Positions 35,493 to 47,830 of a DNA stretch of 64,000 nt are shown in pieces. Where the stretch lies: NCBI GenBank assembly GCA_907163375.1, contig CAJQUW010007105.1, positions 1-64,000 of the forward strand, written 5' to 3'. The stretch is from Prostheceraeus crozeri. Taxonomy: Eukaryota > Platyhelminthes > Polycladida > Euryleptidae. The notes beneath the pieces are model-generated. The model saw only the letters and a program-made list of their open reading frames with translations. It did not search any database and was not told the DNA's origin. How positions within the stretch are numbered: the stretch's first letter is position 1; the number at the start of each line of letters is the position of its first letter. The position numbers and the translations under genes were made by a program.

Positions 35493-36906
35493 CTTTCCAA
35501 AAATTATAGTGCATGCTCGTTTCAATTTGTGGCATCAGTTTCTACCAACTCGATCTTCTTACTACCACAAATAGATGTTCAACATTTTGATTCAACTTTT
35601 TAGAAAATGATGCTTTGAAGTTTTATCGAAAATTGATAGTAGATGACATGATGTTTTGATCAACTATCATGCGATGACGTGTTTCGACAATGTTGGAAGT
35701 GAAGTTGAATCGTTAAAGCTAAGAGGCACATATTGCAACTCAAATAAAAGATTTTCGAAAATCAATGTGAATTACTTACTTTCACTGCCATCTTAGTTAC
35801 AATTTCCTGCAGAAAAATTGTAGAAACGGCATCCGAATGAATGAACGCACCAAATATATTGCAAGGCATGAGAAACTGATTGATACTTGGGCTCCAGTGC
35901 ATTAAACAGATAGCACTGCAGTGTTATAAATGTATATTGTGTGCAGTGTTTATATAATGATATTGCTATTATTCATATATGATAACTACAAGAATAATTT
36001 ATGGATAAATGAATATGTTGATCTTATCTTTATATGTATGTGCACGCACTTTCACAATGGTCTTCTATTAATGAATTGATTAAGATACCCAATTTTGTAA
36101 GAAACAGACGAAAGTGACCAATTTTCACAGAAGTACCTTTTTTGAAGGTCACATGGTTGATGCTTCCATGGATAACATTTGGATTGATTATCGGAAATAC
36201 GATGAAACTGAAATAAAAAAAAAATATTGGAGCCGTGTCTGTTGTGGCTGTGTAGCAACATCAAGTGTAAATATTAGGTAACTATAAGGGTCAACTTAAA
36301 AATTGTCAGCAAACAGTGAATTTTTCGCCTCAATAGATTCAGTTTTATGAGGAGATTATGCTCCTGTTGTCAAAAAACATTTGATAATTTTTAAAGAAAG
36401 TGCATTTTTGCAAATTATTCCTGTGTTAACATACTAGCGATTAGCCACCAAAGATTTCAAAATTTATGTAGCATGAAGCTTGTTAGATATAAAACAGAGT
36501 GAAAATTTACTGAGAACAAACCTAATGAAAAGGAAATTGAGTTGATTATGAAAGATTTTTCAATACAGCACTATTATTAAATTCATCACGCTAAAAACTG
36601 AAATTTCGTTCACTTCTTGGCTCAATTTTCGAGCTTACTAACTTAAGAAATTTAGGTATAGCTCTTGTTCGATCAGGCTAAATGGATGTGTTGATGCACT
36701 TGTCCCTAACTGAATGCATTCTGCAGGAAGTAAAAATCATCATGCAGAATTGATTTATAAATGGTTGGAATGATATTACTCAGCAAAAATTCAATTTCTT
36801 GCATGTTAATTAATTCAATTTTATCTAGTTTGATTTTATGATTCAGTAAATTAGGTTTCATTTTATATTTACAGTATTATTGCGGACCTTTTACTTGTTT
36901 CCTTTT
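35493..36906. other. Unassigned AT-rich DNA
   Basis: No gene or repeat recognised. Confidence 0.5.
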
Positions 36907-37334
36907 GGCTGAAAATATCATATTCTCACTATTTCATCAAAAATGTTCATGATTGGTATGCTCTGAATTCTTGCGATGTAGGGAGTGCTAATATTTAAGT
37001 TTTGTTCAAATAAGTCCAATAGCTTTTCAAACTTCTTCAACATTTTTTTCTCATTTCCGCTTAAGTACACAAACACAGTGTAAGGTGAACGAAGGTTCAA
37101 AACAAAGCAATTAGCAATGGCATGTCTTTGTTCTCTCACAGTGACTGCTGATTGTCTACCATGATTCTTTGTGTGCTTTCGAAGTGATGACAAAATGTAG
37201 AAGAAGTCTGAAAAAGAGCTATTGGACTTATTTGAATAAAACTTAAATATTCGCACTCCTTGCATCGCAAGGATTCTGAAGATACCAAACATGAACATTT
37301 TTAATGAAATAGAGAGAATATAACATTTTCAGCC
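36907..37334. repeat. MITE-like fold-back element, about 140-bp arms
   Basis: Both ends start GGCTGAAAAT read inward, and the arms stay complementary for about 140 bp, for example AATATTTAAGTTTTGTTCAA on the left. The spacer is about 140 bp. The 126-codon minus-strand frame at 36918-37298 spans both arms and is an effect of the symmetry. Target duplication not identified. Confidence 0.8.
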
Positions 37335-37904
37335 ACAGGAATCATGATATTGTGACAACTTCACGATATCACTGACTTTTTCTTAGTTCACTGATTTTGA
37401 TGACCAGTTTATCAAAAGAGAGCTCAGAAAATGCTCGCTCTCCTCGTGCCTGATTCAATCATACCCACATGCCTTCTTATTGAAAAATTACGATTTGCAA
37501 ATATTCAGCGATTTTCATTTTTTGAGTACTGCTAAGAAAATGCAGCAGCGGATACAAAGCTGTCATACATGTAGCTCATTTTAAAGCTGAGAACACAGGC
37601 TTTCGAATGATGTATGGTACGTTGTTGTGCAACACGATTGGAAGGCATGAGAATCGATTGAATTTAGCGAAATTTAGGTGGTCCGTTGTTGTAATCAGCT
37701 CTATATACTAGTCACTTTCATGGTTGATTTTGAAAAGTATCACCTCTCCACGGTAATGGTGCATTCCTCGTTAATGTCCCTAAAACAGCAGAAAATTTCA
37801 AATCTATGTCAGTGCGTAGCAACAACAGTTCATTTAACAAAATTGATGCTGCATTCACATTGGAGTTTAAATAGTACTGAGTGGTGAATCCACCTAATAT
37901 ACAC
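37335..37904. other. Spacer between two fold-backs, with part of an unknown frame
   Basis: The 108-codon minus-strand frame at 37718-38044 starts in the next fold-back arm and ends here (NEYLLLRTDIDL-like text). It is not recognised. Confidence 0.4.
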
Positions 37905-38474
37905 TTCAAAAAAAGTCCTCGTGTAAAACTTTTTACTGTTTTTCTAAAGCGATTTTCTATAGGTTCTAGCAATAGTTTGACGTTTCTCTTTGATACAATT
38001 GTAGCACATGCCCGAAACTTTCTCTCAGTCACTCGAATTTTCAAAAATGTCTGCTTCCCTGCCTGGTGGGTCCTAATTAATAAAAACGGGTGCTCTTTTT
38101 CTAAGCTCGCTCCTGACTAGATATCTTAAAGCAAACTTGAAAATACCAAAAAGTGACTGATTTTCTAATAACTCTGTTGACATTATTTCTTCATATTTCT
38201 TTATCGTTTCTGTGCCATCAGATAAAGCAGATCGTTATCAATCGCAGCAATATTTTAAATTTTTGATGCTGTAAGATATCTAGTCAGGAGCGAGGTTAGA
38301 AAAAGAACATCCGCAGCAGACATTTTTGAAAATTCGATTGACTGAGAGAAAGTTTCGGGCATGTGATACAAAAGCATCAAAGAAAAAAGTCAAACTATTG
38401 ATAGAGCCTATGAAAAATCGCTTTAGAAAAAGAGTAAAAAATGTTGTGCTGTTGTGCGAGGACTTTTTTTGAAC
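37905..38474. repeat. Large inverted repeat with protein-like arms
   Basis: Arms 37905-38127 and 38272-38474, spacer 144 bp. Each arm, read outward, gives a similar peptide: IRVTERKFRACATIVSKRN in the left arm (minus strand) and IRLTERKFRACDTKASKKK in the right arm (plus strand). Both continue VKLL, EP, NRFRK. The left arm has about 30 extra bases. Similar peptides with different codons hint that the ancestor was coding. I do not recognise the protein. Confidence 0.75.
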
Positions 38475-41027
38475 AGTGCACATATCTTACTATGAGAAAC
38501 ATAAAAAAATTATAAATTAATTAATTTAATTTTTTTTCATTATCTAAACAATAGCCTACCTCCAGGTAAAATAGTGTTAAATAGAAATCAAACACTGCTA
38601 GAGTTTTCCGCTATCTCTCTCATGCATCGAAATTAGCAATACTAGAGAAATTTTATACTATTATCTACCGTACTTCTATGCAATCAAGCAATCTCAAGCA
38701 ACTACTTATACCAGGAGATTCAAGCAATCAGTCAGACTTTAAGAATTGAATTGTCCTATAGCTGGCAGTCATGTAAAGAATAAACAACATTATTTTTCTC
38801 ATAAACATAAACAACAATGAAGAATAAGCAACCTCAGTTGTAGGCAAAATGGAGATTGAAAAACTAAATTCTAATAGACAAAAATTTCCTTTTCTTTTGC
38901 CGAAGTCAGAATTCCCTATCTCGTAAACATAAGCATGTAGTCGCTCATCTGTCAGAAAAAATCGTGTTGTACGTTATCAACTTTGAAAAACATAATATTT
39001 CTGCATTTCCTTATAGACTATACTTGTTGCAAGCGCAAAGAAATCCAAGTTTGTTTTCTAGAATTCTATGTTAATTGCTACCAAGCTAGTCGAGATTATT
39101 CAATCCAAAAGCATCATAAAGCAATTTATATGGATGTAGCATGAAACTTCAAAGCAGGTGTTGTCTTTAAAATGATCATTCCATTGGTGGAAAATGAATA
39201 TTTGTTGTACTCAGATATTGGGCGACATAATAACACAACGATATTTAGGCTTTTAACATTTGTAAGAGACATCTACTTATTATATTCTTCGTGAACATGA
39301 GCTTGCATGCTTTCTTAGCTCGATTTCCTCAAACACAGTTCTTTGATGGGAGTACTTTGAGAGGAGCACGGGGAAGTATCACATCAAGAAACGTCATAAT
39401 TTGAATAGCGATGCGATGGCAATTACAGCCCTTAGCATAGGCCTAAGATTATGTGTGGTCTCTGATGTGAGATGGTAACATGACTTATGATCACAAATCA
39501 AAAAAATATTCATTTTCAGCTTTTCTAAGTAAGTACGTGACAGATCTTCTTCGATAATACTCTAAAAATAGGCCTATCTCTTTTACGGATGCATTGATAA
39601 ATGGTAGCATATCATATTTTGGATAGGGGATCTAATCAAAAAACTAACTAATTGATTCTATTTCTATAAAATGAAATCTTTTGGGTGCAACAAAAATAAG
39701 GCCTTTTTAGGTGTGAAAGAGTGTTGAATAATAAAAAATGTGTTGCCCAGCATAATCAAAGGCTCAACTAATTAGTAATTATTAAAATATCAAATTAATT
39801 TACTATAGTTTTATAGTTTCAGTTCACTATCAATTTTCAAAGTTTGAGAAACATGATCAATTGATTTATGTCATGGATGGAAGAAAGGTGGTAATTATTC
39901 AGCAATATTCCTCTTATCTGTCACAAGTCAGTTTGGAAAGTTGAAAAATGTGATGATTTCTATCCTTTTCGTAAGTTGTTTTACTCAACACCTGATAATC
40001 GCTATACGAATGATCAGTGAAAGGTATTTCTCGCGAATCTACAAGCCAACATCTTTCTTTTCTACCCTCATGGAATTATATGTTCAAGAATTTGACAACA
40101 AAACAATTTATAACGGGTGTGAATGCAATTCTATTCATTCTCTTCAGCAGCATGCTCCCAGACATCATCTGAATTCTGGATAATTTTGTATTTCATTTTT
40201 CTCTGCGAGCACATTTTTCCCATGGTTTTCTGTGATAGCTATTGGCATGACTTCAATCTGAAGTTACCTTTTTCCTCGTTCACTATTTTCATATTTGCTA
40301 TCATCATTTATTAATTTACTCAGTCAAGGTAGATTCCAATGGAATTTTGCTGACTTTCATTTCGTGCAACACAAAACGTTTTTCAATGACATGAATTCGA
40401 AACTGTGATAATGAAGTAGGTTTAGCAAGTAAACTCTCCTGATATCTGCTTAATATCTTCTCACTTTGTTATTCGTTCTTGTCTCAAACATTTTTTCGTA
40501 AGTTAAATATCAGTCATTATTCTTCTGCCTTCATGTATGCGTAAAGATGGAACGTTTTTCAGTTAGCAACTTGAGTCTATTGCATCAGTCCGTGGGCGCT
40601 TTCTTCTTAAATTCGTGCACAAGCTTTTTTGAGACAGTCTTTGGAACAGTTCTGAACATCAAAAACCTCAATTTGGACAACAAATACTTCAAATTAGACA
40701 CTCTTTGTAAATGAAACAATTTATGAGAATTTTTGTTAGATGACAATCTACAAATCAAAACTAGTACTGTATCTTCAAATTCTTCAAGTTAGACACTTTT
40801 AAAAATGAAATAATTCATGTAGTTGTAAAGCTTTCCATGTCCACAGATTAATAAGCTCCACGAAGCAGGAATTTATTTTCCTGGATGAAATTGTTAACCT
40901 GGTGTAGATTTCTATGAAATATGTCATGTAACAGATAATGCATAGATCTCTTCGTCATTACTTGTCATAATAACCTTAAGCCTCCGGCTCTCGGGAATTT
41001 TGGCAAATAATGACTTCGTATATATTA
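38475..41027. other. Unassigned AT-rich DNA
   Basis: No gene recognised. A weak direct duplication of about 105 bp (CTTCAAATTAGACACT and CTTCAAGTTAGACACT) lies near 40690-40800. Confidence 0.5.
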
Positions 41028-41132
41028 ACCAAATGTAACATAGCGATGAAGTGACATGACAAATATCAGACGAGGCCGTAGGCCGAGGCTGATATTTAGG
41101 TCATGTCGCTGAAGCGCTATGGTACATTTGGT
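41028..41132. repeat. 105-bp near-perfect palindrome with GC core
   Basis: ACCAAATGTAACATAGCG at the left edge returns in complement at the right edge. The centre CGAGGCCGTAGGCCGAGG is GC-rich, flanked by ATATCAG and CTGATAT. It would fold into one long hairpin. Palindromes with GAGGCCGAAGGCC-like cores recur in many eukaryotic genomes as short dispersed repeats. Confidence 0.85.
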
Positions 41133-43073
41133 ATGTCCTATAGCTACAAACAATGCTTTCTATGTAGTTGCCTGAAATTATTGATATCTTGGAAAGCAAG
41201 TTATTGTTCACTCAATATTATGAACTAGGGCATAGACTTCTAGATTTCTCTGGACAGATAGGTGAGCAAAATTTGAAATCACTTTATACATGTTCAGGCC
41301 AACCAACGTTTGTGTTACAAAGCTCAACATGATTTTGCTTATTATGTCAGTGAATGATGACTATTTTCTCCGTTCATCTCCTGTTTCAATGCGATACATA
41401 ACATGTCATGTGCATACCATGTCATAACGTCAACCGAAATCATAACAAAATTCTCTGTTGCAGAGTTAAGAGTTGTTAAGTAGGTATTCTCAAGTAAACA
41501 TTCATAACGATGCACTTGTGTAATTCACACTTCCATGAATCTGACTTCCATACCACTGACTTCACATAAAACATTCCAAAAAGGAAACAGGAAAAATGGA
41601 GAGAGAAAAGGAGTGTTTGTGTCAACAATCAACAAAATCTCCTAGCTGTCCCAAACAACTCCAAAGCCGCGATCCGGTTAGATCCATTTTCTATATCCGG
41701 TAGGGTGCCTGGCCCTGCCAACCAAACACAGGATTTGAATTGGAAGATTTTTGATCAAATATCTTCTTACTAATTTTTCGACATAGAAAACAAAGTGGAC
41801 ATTCTATCTGGGTTTGGTATCATCTCAATCGATCATGGATCGATCATGGCGAAAATGAGTTTGAATTTTTGAATATTCCAGTTACATCATTTAAAAAATC
41901 TGCGAATTGCGAATGTCTGCTAGAAAAGAATGTCAGTTCAACAAGCACAGTCATCTACATTCAGTCTATCACAAGTCTTCCATCGATTATCGTTTGTATA
42001 ATATCCATGAAATATAGCACGATTCAAGTGCGATATCGGATTCAACCCGGAGATCGATGGGAAAGCTTAAGAAGCCGAAGTCAATGGAAGGAAGAAGTCA
42101 ATGGAGAGAGTCAATCCGCTAGACCATGGTAAAGCACAGTTTCGAGAGGAAAAGAGAAGCTGCCGAAAAGGAGAAGCTGCCAAGGGAAAGCAAATAATTC
42201 ATTGAACGGAAAATGACAGAAAAAGTGAAGACTCCAGGTGAACTATACGGAGGAAAATTCTTGCATATGTAGAATCATGATGACAACATGATCAGCTATA
42301 AAAGCAAAAAACGATGAAGAGATAAGGTCTCTGAGAAGGTGTTGACAGCGCTGTGAACAGACCGACCCTGTGTGATGGAGATGCTTCAGAGGCTAATGAC
42401 CAATACTCTGGGGCTAAAGAAATCGGATCTGGGTATTTAACAACATGAAAACGATGGTGAGATGAGCAAAAAAATTATTTAATTACCAGCGTCACTACAG
42501 AGAGTTTTCAGAAAATAAAAAAACAATTTCTTTATTGAAGTCATCTAAAAAACAAAGGCTGAGAGAAAACACATGAATAATATAGTCAAGCAGTCCAAAA
42601 ACACATCGATATGATGGTTTAACATGCAAGATGTCATTCAATATGAATGCTAAAGTCATCGATGAAATAAGAAATCACTTTTGTTGCTCTTTTCACTCTT
42701 GAAATGTTGCTCGTCATCAAATGTTTGGATGGCACTATTTCCTCGTGACGGCAAAACAATGTTTACATCTATGATTTCCCTGAAACTGCATCCCTATAAT
42801 GGAATGAAAAATGTGGTCCTGGAATTAATCTCTACCGAGTAATTAATTTAAAACTTTTTGCTTTAAAAAGGACTAACATTTTAAAAATCAAATTGAATTG
42901 AATAAGAATATCACTAGGGAGGCTGATCATAGATTTCCTTGCCGTTTTATCAGTTCATTTCTTGAAAGTCATCCTTATGATATCATTTTTGAAATTACAA
43001 ATTTGTTCCAATTTTGAATTGATATTTTGTTGATCATAATTTCTGTAGTATTGCAACCGGTAGCGACTGAAAT
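41133..43073. other. Unassigned DNA
   Basis: No recognisable gene or repeat; the 87-codon frame at 41869-42132 matches nothing I know. Confidence 0.5.
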
Positions 43074-44265
43074 ATGGCGACTAGCTCACGTTTTCGAGAT
43101 GATTCCCAAGAAAGAGACAGATTGTTAAATAATTCAGTACCAGAACACACAGAAAAAAGCACGAAATGCTCAATCAAAATTTTCAATGAATTCCTACAAT
43201 TGAAATACATTGACCTTAATGACATCACAAGTGACAGTGACATGTTAGATGAAGTCTTATCAAGGTTCTTTTCATCAGTGTTGCAAAGAAATGGAAATGA
43301 CTACAAAAAGAACTCATTTCTGTCGTTGAAAAATGGAATTCGACGATCATTGAAACGTTCTTTTGGGATAGACATTTCTGACAAGATCATTTTTAAGCGA
43401 CCTTCTGACATGTATAGAGCAAAACTCAAAGACATAAGACAAAAGGGACTTGGAAACACAGTACACAAGCCTGCAATTCAGCCTCAGGATTTAGCAAAGT
43501 GCTACGAATCTTTGGATCTTCGTAAGGCCAAAGATTTGCAGCGAAAAGTTTTTTTGGACATCATCGTATACGTCGGTAGGCGGGGTCGCGATGAGCTTCG
43601 GTGCATGACATTTAGTATGCTTAAAGAAGAAAATTCAACCGATTCAAAATGGTTCCGCATTGTTCCTCTGTTTGATAAAAATCACAGAGAAGATGAAGAG
43701 CAATCTGATTTTGATGGTGGTGTCATTCCAATGATTCCAGATTCTAAACACTGTCCATTTACATCATTGAAAAAGTATATATCGAAAAGAAATTTGAACA
43801 TCGATGCTTTTTGGCAGCGTCCAAAGGATCATGTAAATGATCAGATGCCAATTTGGTATGATGCCGTGCCTGTAGAGAAGTGTCGATTAAACGCAATGAT
43901 GAAAGACATAGCGTAGACTACAATTTATTAAAAGTGTACACGAATCACAGCGGTCGGGCAACAACTGTTCAAACGCTAAATATCTGGATATTCTGATCGT
44001 GAGGTGATGAGCGTTACAAAGCATAAATCAGCTCAATCATTAATATCCTATGATTCGATTGACAGCGATAGGAAAATATCAATGGGCATGAATATAGCCA
44101 AAAAATGCTTTCATATTCGTGCTGGAACCTCAATGTCATTTTTATTGAACAAATTCAATCAGACATTCTAGATGGTGTTGAGGATGATGACATCCCAGAT
44201 GAAAATCCGTCCAAAAAATTGAAAATTTGTACCTCCTGGGGAAAAATTGAAATTGACTTATGACT
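43074..44265 (+). pseudogene. Crypton-type tyrosine recombinase
   Basis: Cryptons are DNA transposons that move as circles with a tyrosine recombinase. The first 280 codons (43074-43916) are open. The N-terminal DNA-binding half holds IKIFNEFLQLK and SFLSLKNGIRRSL, and the catalytic half starts at about residue 140. The first catalytic Arg is in GRRGRDELRCM (residue about 178). After a stop near 43914, the next frame has the H-x-x-R box as TNHSGRATTV (about 43950), and another frame has VTKHKSAQSLISYD (about 44010), giving the last His and the nucleophile Tyr. An acidic tail ends near 44265. All five key residues are present but split by one stop and one or two shifts. Element ends were not found. 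It could also be a decayed domesticated relative. Confidence 0.85.
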
Positions 44266-47200
44266 TTTGAACACCATGATGTTAAGCTATATTCTTCAAT
44301 GTTTGTATTGTTTGAGTGCATATTTCTATACAACATATAATTGTTTTATAAGGCATCACAACGGGAAGTACAATTGATTAACAGCTGATTGATTTTTAAA
44401 ATTACTAAAAGTCCTTTTCTATTATGAAATAACTAAGTTAATGGATAGATCTAATGGAAATAGTAATGTACAAAAAGTGAGGTACAAAAAGTAATATCGT
44501 ATACATAGACATATTTTTACAGATATATGTATTCATGATAATACATATATTTGTCTATTCTGCTATCGATATCAGAACGATGCCATAGATTTTCTTTGAT
44601 CATACATTACAAATGTCATAAATCGGAAATACATTAGGAGCATAGACAAGCTATAGGACATATATATACATAGTAGAGAATGCACCGAAGTTCAGGGACG
44701 CCCTCGATCAGAAATAACAAATCACACACGGAGCTCAAGGCCAACCATTGTTCAAAAGTCCCGAGACGGGTCCAAGCAAAAGAGCCCATCAGTTGGACAT
44801 TTTTTTTCTCATTACTTGGAGAAGAGAGATGAGATGAGTTGAAACCCAAACCACCCATACCAGACTGACAGCAGCACCGCACCTTCTGCCTGAATGAACG
44901 ACGCTTGTTGTTTGCTGTGCTATGCTTTTCAGAAATACGGCAAACATTGCGGCAGAACTGACAGATAGTTTGGTGGCCGAAAAGCCAGTTGTCAAATATC
45001 AGGTACAAACTATAGACATAACTTCAGTTACTGGTTCCCTGAAAATCCGCACTCCCTGCAACAAATGTGCACATATTTCCCTGGCTTAACCGTCTCTCTG
45101 GGGGGCTGGTGGTGGGGGGGGGGTGTGTCCCGAGAACAACTTTGGCAAGAACTGGTGATTTATGAAAAGGTGTTGACTGTTAATGGTGTAATCCTTTTTG
45201 CTCCAATGAATGAGCTGAACTGAAACAACAGAGGTGATGAACAACAGACATTGGATGGTGCACACAGCGAAATTTTGGCAGTGAGTGTCAGAAGCTATCT
45301 GAGTGACCTGGCGCCAGGAAAGTGGACATTTTCTCCCGCATGGCAATCCGGGAGATATGTCTGTCTCCCTTTGGAACTCCGCTGGACTTAAACGGACGAA
45401 AACCTCACCAACTTTCTCAACTCCGGACCTACATCACAACACTGTCTCAGAGATCCGTGGCTACATCACAGATGCCAGACAAGTGTCACAGATGCCTGCG
45501 AAAAGACTACAACTGGTGCCACAAGTCATGCCGAAAGACTACAGCAATGTGAGCGTGTCCACTTTGACCAGAATGAGGCATTTGCGTGGTTGAATTTTTT
45601 GCAAGCCTTGGTTGATTAATTGTTCATTTTTTTGAAAGGGATTTGGTATGAATTTGTGGTTTTTTGTTTTAATGTTAAATAGCTTTCAAAAATGGTAGCC
45701 TCCTCTATGTTAATACCTTTAATTCGGACGGTTATAGAGAAGCATCGTGGAATTAACAAAGTGATCCTCATTTGGATGGTCAGAAGTTTTCCTTTCTTCG
45801 CTTCCTGGTCTTGCTTTCTTCCCGTCTTCGCGTCCATGATCTTGTGTTGAGCGAGGCGTCTTCGTGCACCCCTGTGTTGTGCGGGAGGGACAGTCTTTTC
45901 AACAGCTGTTCTTCTTCCTTCTCCGCAGTAACACTGGATTTTTTTACTTATCTTGTTTACATTGGAACACTGAAACAACTATTTTGATGTCACTTTGGTT
46001 AGTTTATTCGACTTTGATATGGGTATAGATAAAATTGGGTTGTCTCATGAATGAATAGGCATGATGTTTGGTTGTAGTGAAGATTTTTTAATATTTTGCC
46101 CCCTTAGCTATCTGTGGCATCGTGAAAAAGATTATTATGACATAGCTTATTAATCTATAGCATTAAGACATAGCTTTTCAAGGCCAATTTCTACTGTTAG
46201 CCTACTTTTGAAACACCTTGTATATATGAAGCATTATATCTGCTAGATATTTTATATTAATCATAGATAATATTACATAGCTTTCTTCAATGTTATGAAA
46301 ACATAATCAATATTGCATAATCAATTCAAAGCATGTGTCTATAGTTCAATATTTTCTTGCTTTAAGGAACAAACTTCCTGCTCTATTCACTAACTTCATT
46401 TTACTTCGAAATTGTGTTCATTTAATTTATCGAAAAAATCCGTGACTAAAGAGTTGAGTGTCGTGATTATTCTAGGTTATTGAAAAATTGAATTATTCTC
46501 ATATTCTGGCATTGTAGTTCAATTGATAATAGAATAATAGACTGCAGTTCCTAGCTTCACAAGTGTGTATTAATAGAATTTTGTGTATTTGCATTGGCAA
46601 CCATGGACACTTCCTTTCGCCATACAAAGGCTGGGAAAGGCTCGAACCAGTTAAAATATCTAGTGGCTGAGGAAACTGAAGGATTGCACAACAGGCTGTT
46701 CAGCCTCTTTTTATGACGTGCGACTGATTATCATGAAGATCACAAAGCGCCAGTTCGCCTGGACATAGGATAAGAGGATGTCAGCAGACTTGAACTATTT
46801 AAGCTCACACTTCCTTGGCAGCCGTAGATGCAACGTTTTGCGACGATAATCATAAAGATTTCAGAGTGACAGGTCGCCTAGTAGTAGTTAGAGCGGGCTT
46901 CCGACGAGGCCGAAAATGAGACTTTGGCTACTAGGCCCTATGGAACATCCTGAAAAAGTACATCCTGTGGCTACTGCAAACCTGCGTGTCTGCCGAGTTA
47001 TATCCGGCACCTCTTCTTGTCACACGGGGTCAAAGAATGGCAGATGAAATCCACTGGGAAGCAGATTGAAGTTTTGCTAAGTTTGTCAATAATCTTCAGA
47101 TATTCTATATTTGATAAGATATTGAAATATTCTTCTAGCAGCATTTTATTAAATTACGAGAAATGTGTACAGAAGCTCTAAGCTGCAGCTCTAATTTTAT

Positions 47201-47343
47201 TGACCAATATTTCGGTTTCTTAACCAGCATTAGAATCAGATAGCATTACAAAGAAGGCCAAGTTAACTGGAGGGGAAATCTAAAATTCAAGAGTGTGATT
47301 CACAGAAGAACCAAGACATACATCTATGATGATGATATTATGG
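44266..47343. other. Unassigned DNA
   Basis: The part from 44630 to 45600 is less AT-rich and has overlapping 70-124-codon frames on both strands (such as 44634-45008 and 45303-45593), none recognisable. The 120-codon minus-strand frame at 45616-45978 is also unknown. A G-run is listed separately. Confidence 0.45.
45100..45123 (+). other. G-run with quadruplex potential
   Basis: GGGGGG, then GG, GG and a run of ten G in 24 nt on the plus strand, unique in this AT-rich window. It meets the simple pattern for a two- or three-layer G-quadruplex. Confidence 0.6.
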
Positions 47344-47830
47344 TTATAGAAATAAAAAGTTCCACAACACCTCCCTCTCCTCCCTTGAGTTTATTACTGG
47401 AAACAGAGATCTAATGAAAATTATCTCTCTAATTCTGACATTGGCAGTATCAATGTCTTTGGTCAACATAACATTAACATGGATTTTTGAGGGCAACAAT
47501 GTAGGAAAAGAGCGGGCAGCACTGCTATGAATGCACATGCAGATATATCAGATTTCAAAAATGTCTTTCAAATGCATAGATAGAAAAATCATCATTGCGG
47601 GATGCATTGTTGCCTTCCTTTTTCCACATTGTACCATAGCTCAATTGCGCACAACACTTTTTGTGTTTACTGAGTTGCTCTGACAGAGTTCTGGATGGTT
47701 TATATACTGATGACTTTGGTCAAGTAAGATGTTCTTTTACTCTGATATGTAGAGGTCTTATTGAAGATCCAACGTATGTGGCAAAGCACTTTCTGCACTG
47801 CTCTATTAATGACAGTTGATTTTATTGAGA
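47344..47830 (-). pseudogene. Penelope-like element, GIY-YIG endonuclease end
   Basis: Canonical PLEs end in a GIY-YIG nuclease that nicks target DNA. On the minus strand, QCRKCFATYVGSSIRPLHI then RVKEHLT (47723-47815) gives the Cys pair, the YVG core and the R...EH block of that domain. Downstream, DTANVRIREIIFIRSLFPVI then NSREEREVL (47344-47540) is its C-terminal helix with the conserved Glu and Asn. The two parts are in separate frames with unreadable sequence between. No reverse transcriptase was recognised upstream (48.0-49 kb), so only the tail remains. A degenerate 108-codon frame at 47700-48026 overlaps in another phase. Confidence 0.75.

Noticed and set aside
34921-35535. Minus-strand frames of 204 and 191 codons and a plus-strand frame of 146 codons
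   Set aside because: They overlap in several phases inside the GC-rich minisatellite and encode only low-complexity residues, so they are products of a stop-poor repeat.
36918-37298. 126-codon minus-strand frame
   Set aside because: It spans both arms of a fold-back repeat and has no recognisable domain.
44634-45008. 124-codon minus-strand frame with cysteines
   Set aside because: Overlaps another frame of similar length in a different phase, and the cysteine spacing fits no zinc finger I know.
45616-45978. 120-codon minus-strand frame
   Set aside because: Basic, low-complexity start, no known motif, no neighbour or signal supporting a gene.
46630-46660. B-box-like GGTTCGAGCC on the minus strand
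   Set aside because: No A box at the right distance and no tRNA arms can be drawn.
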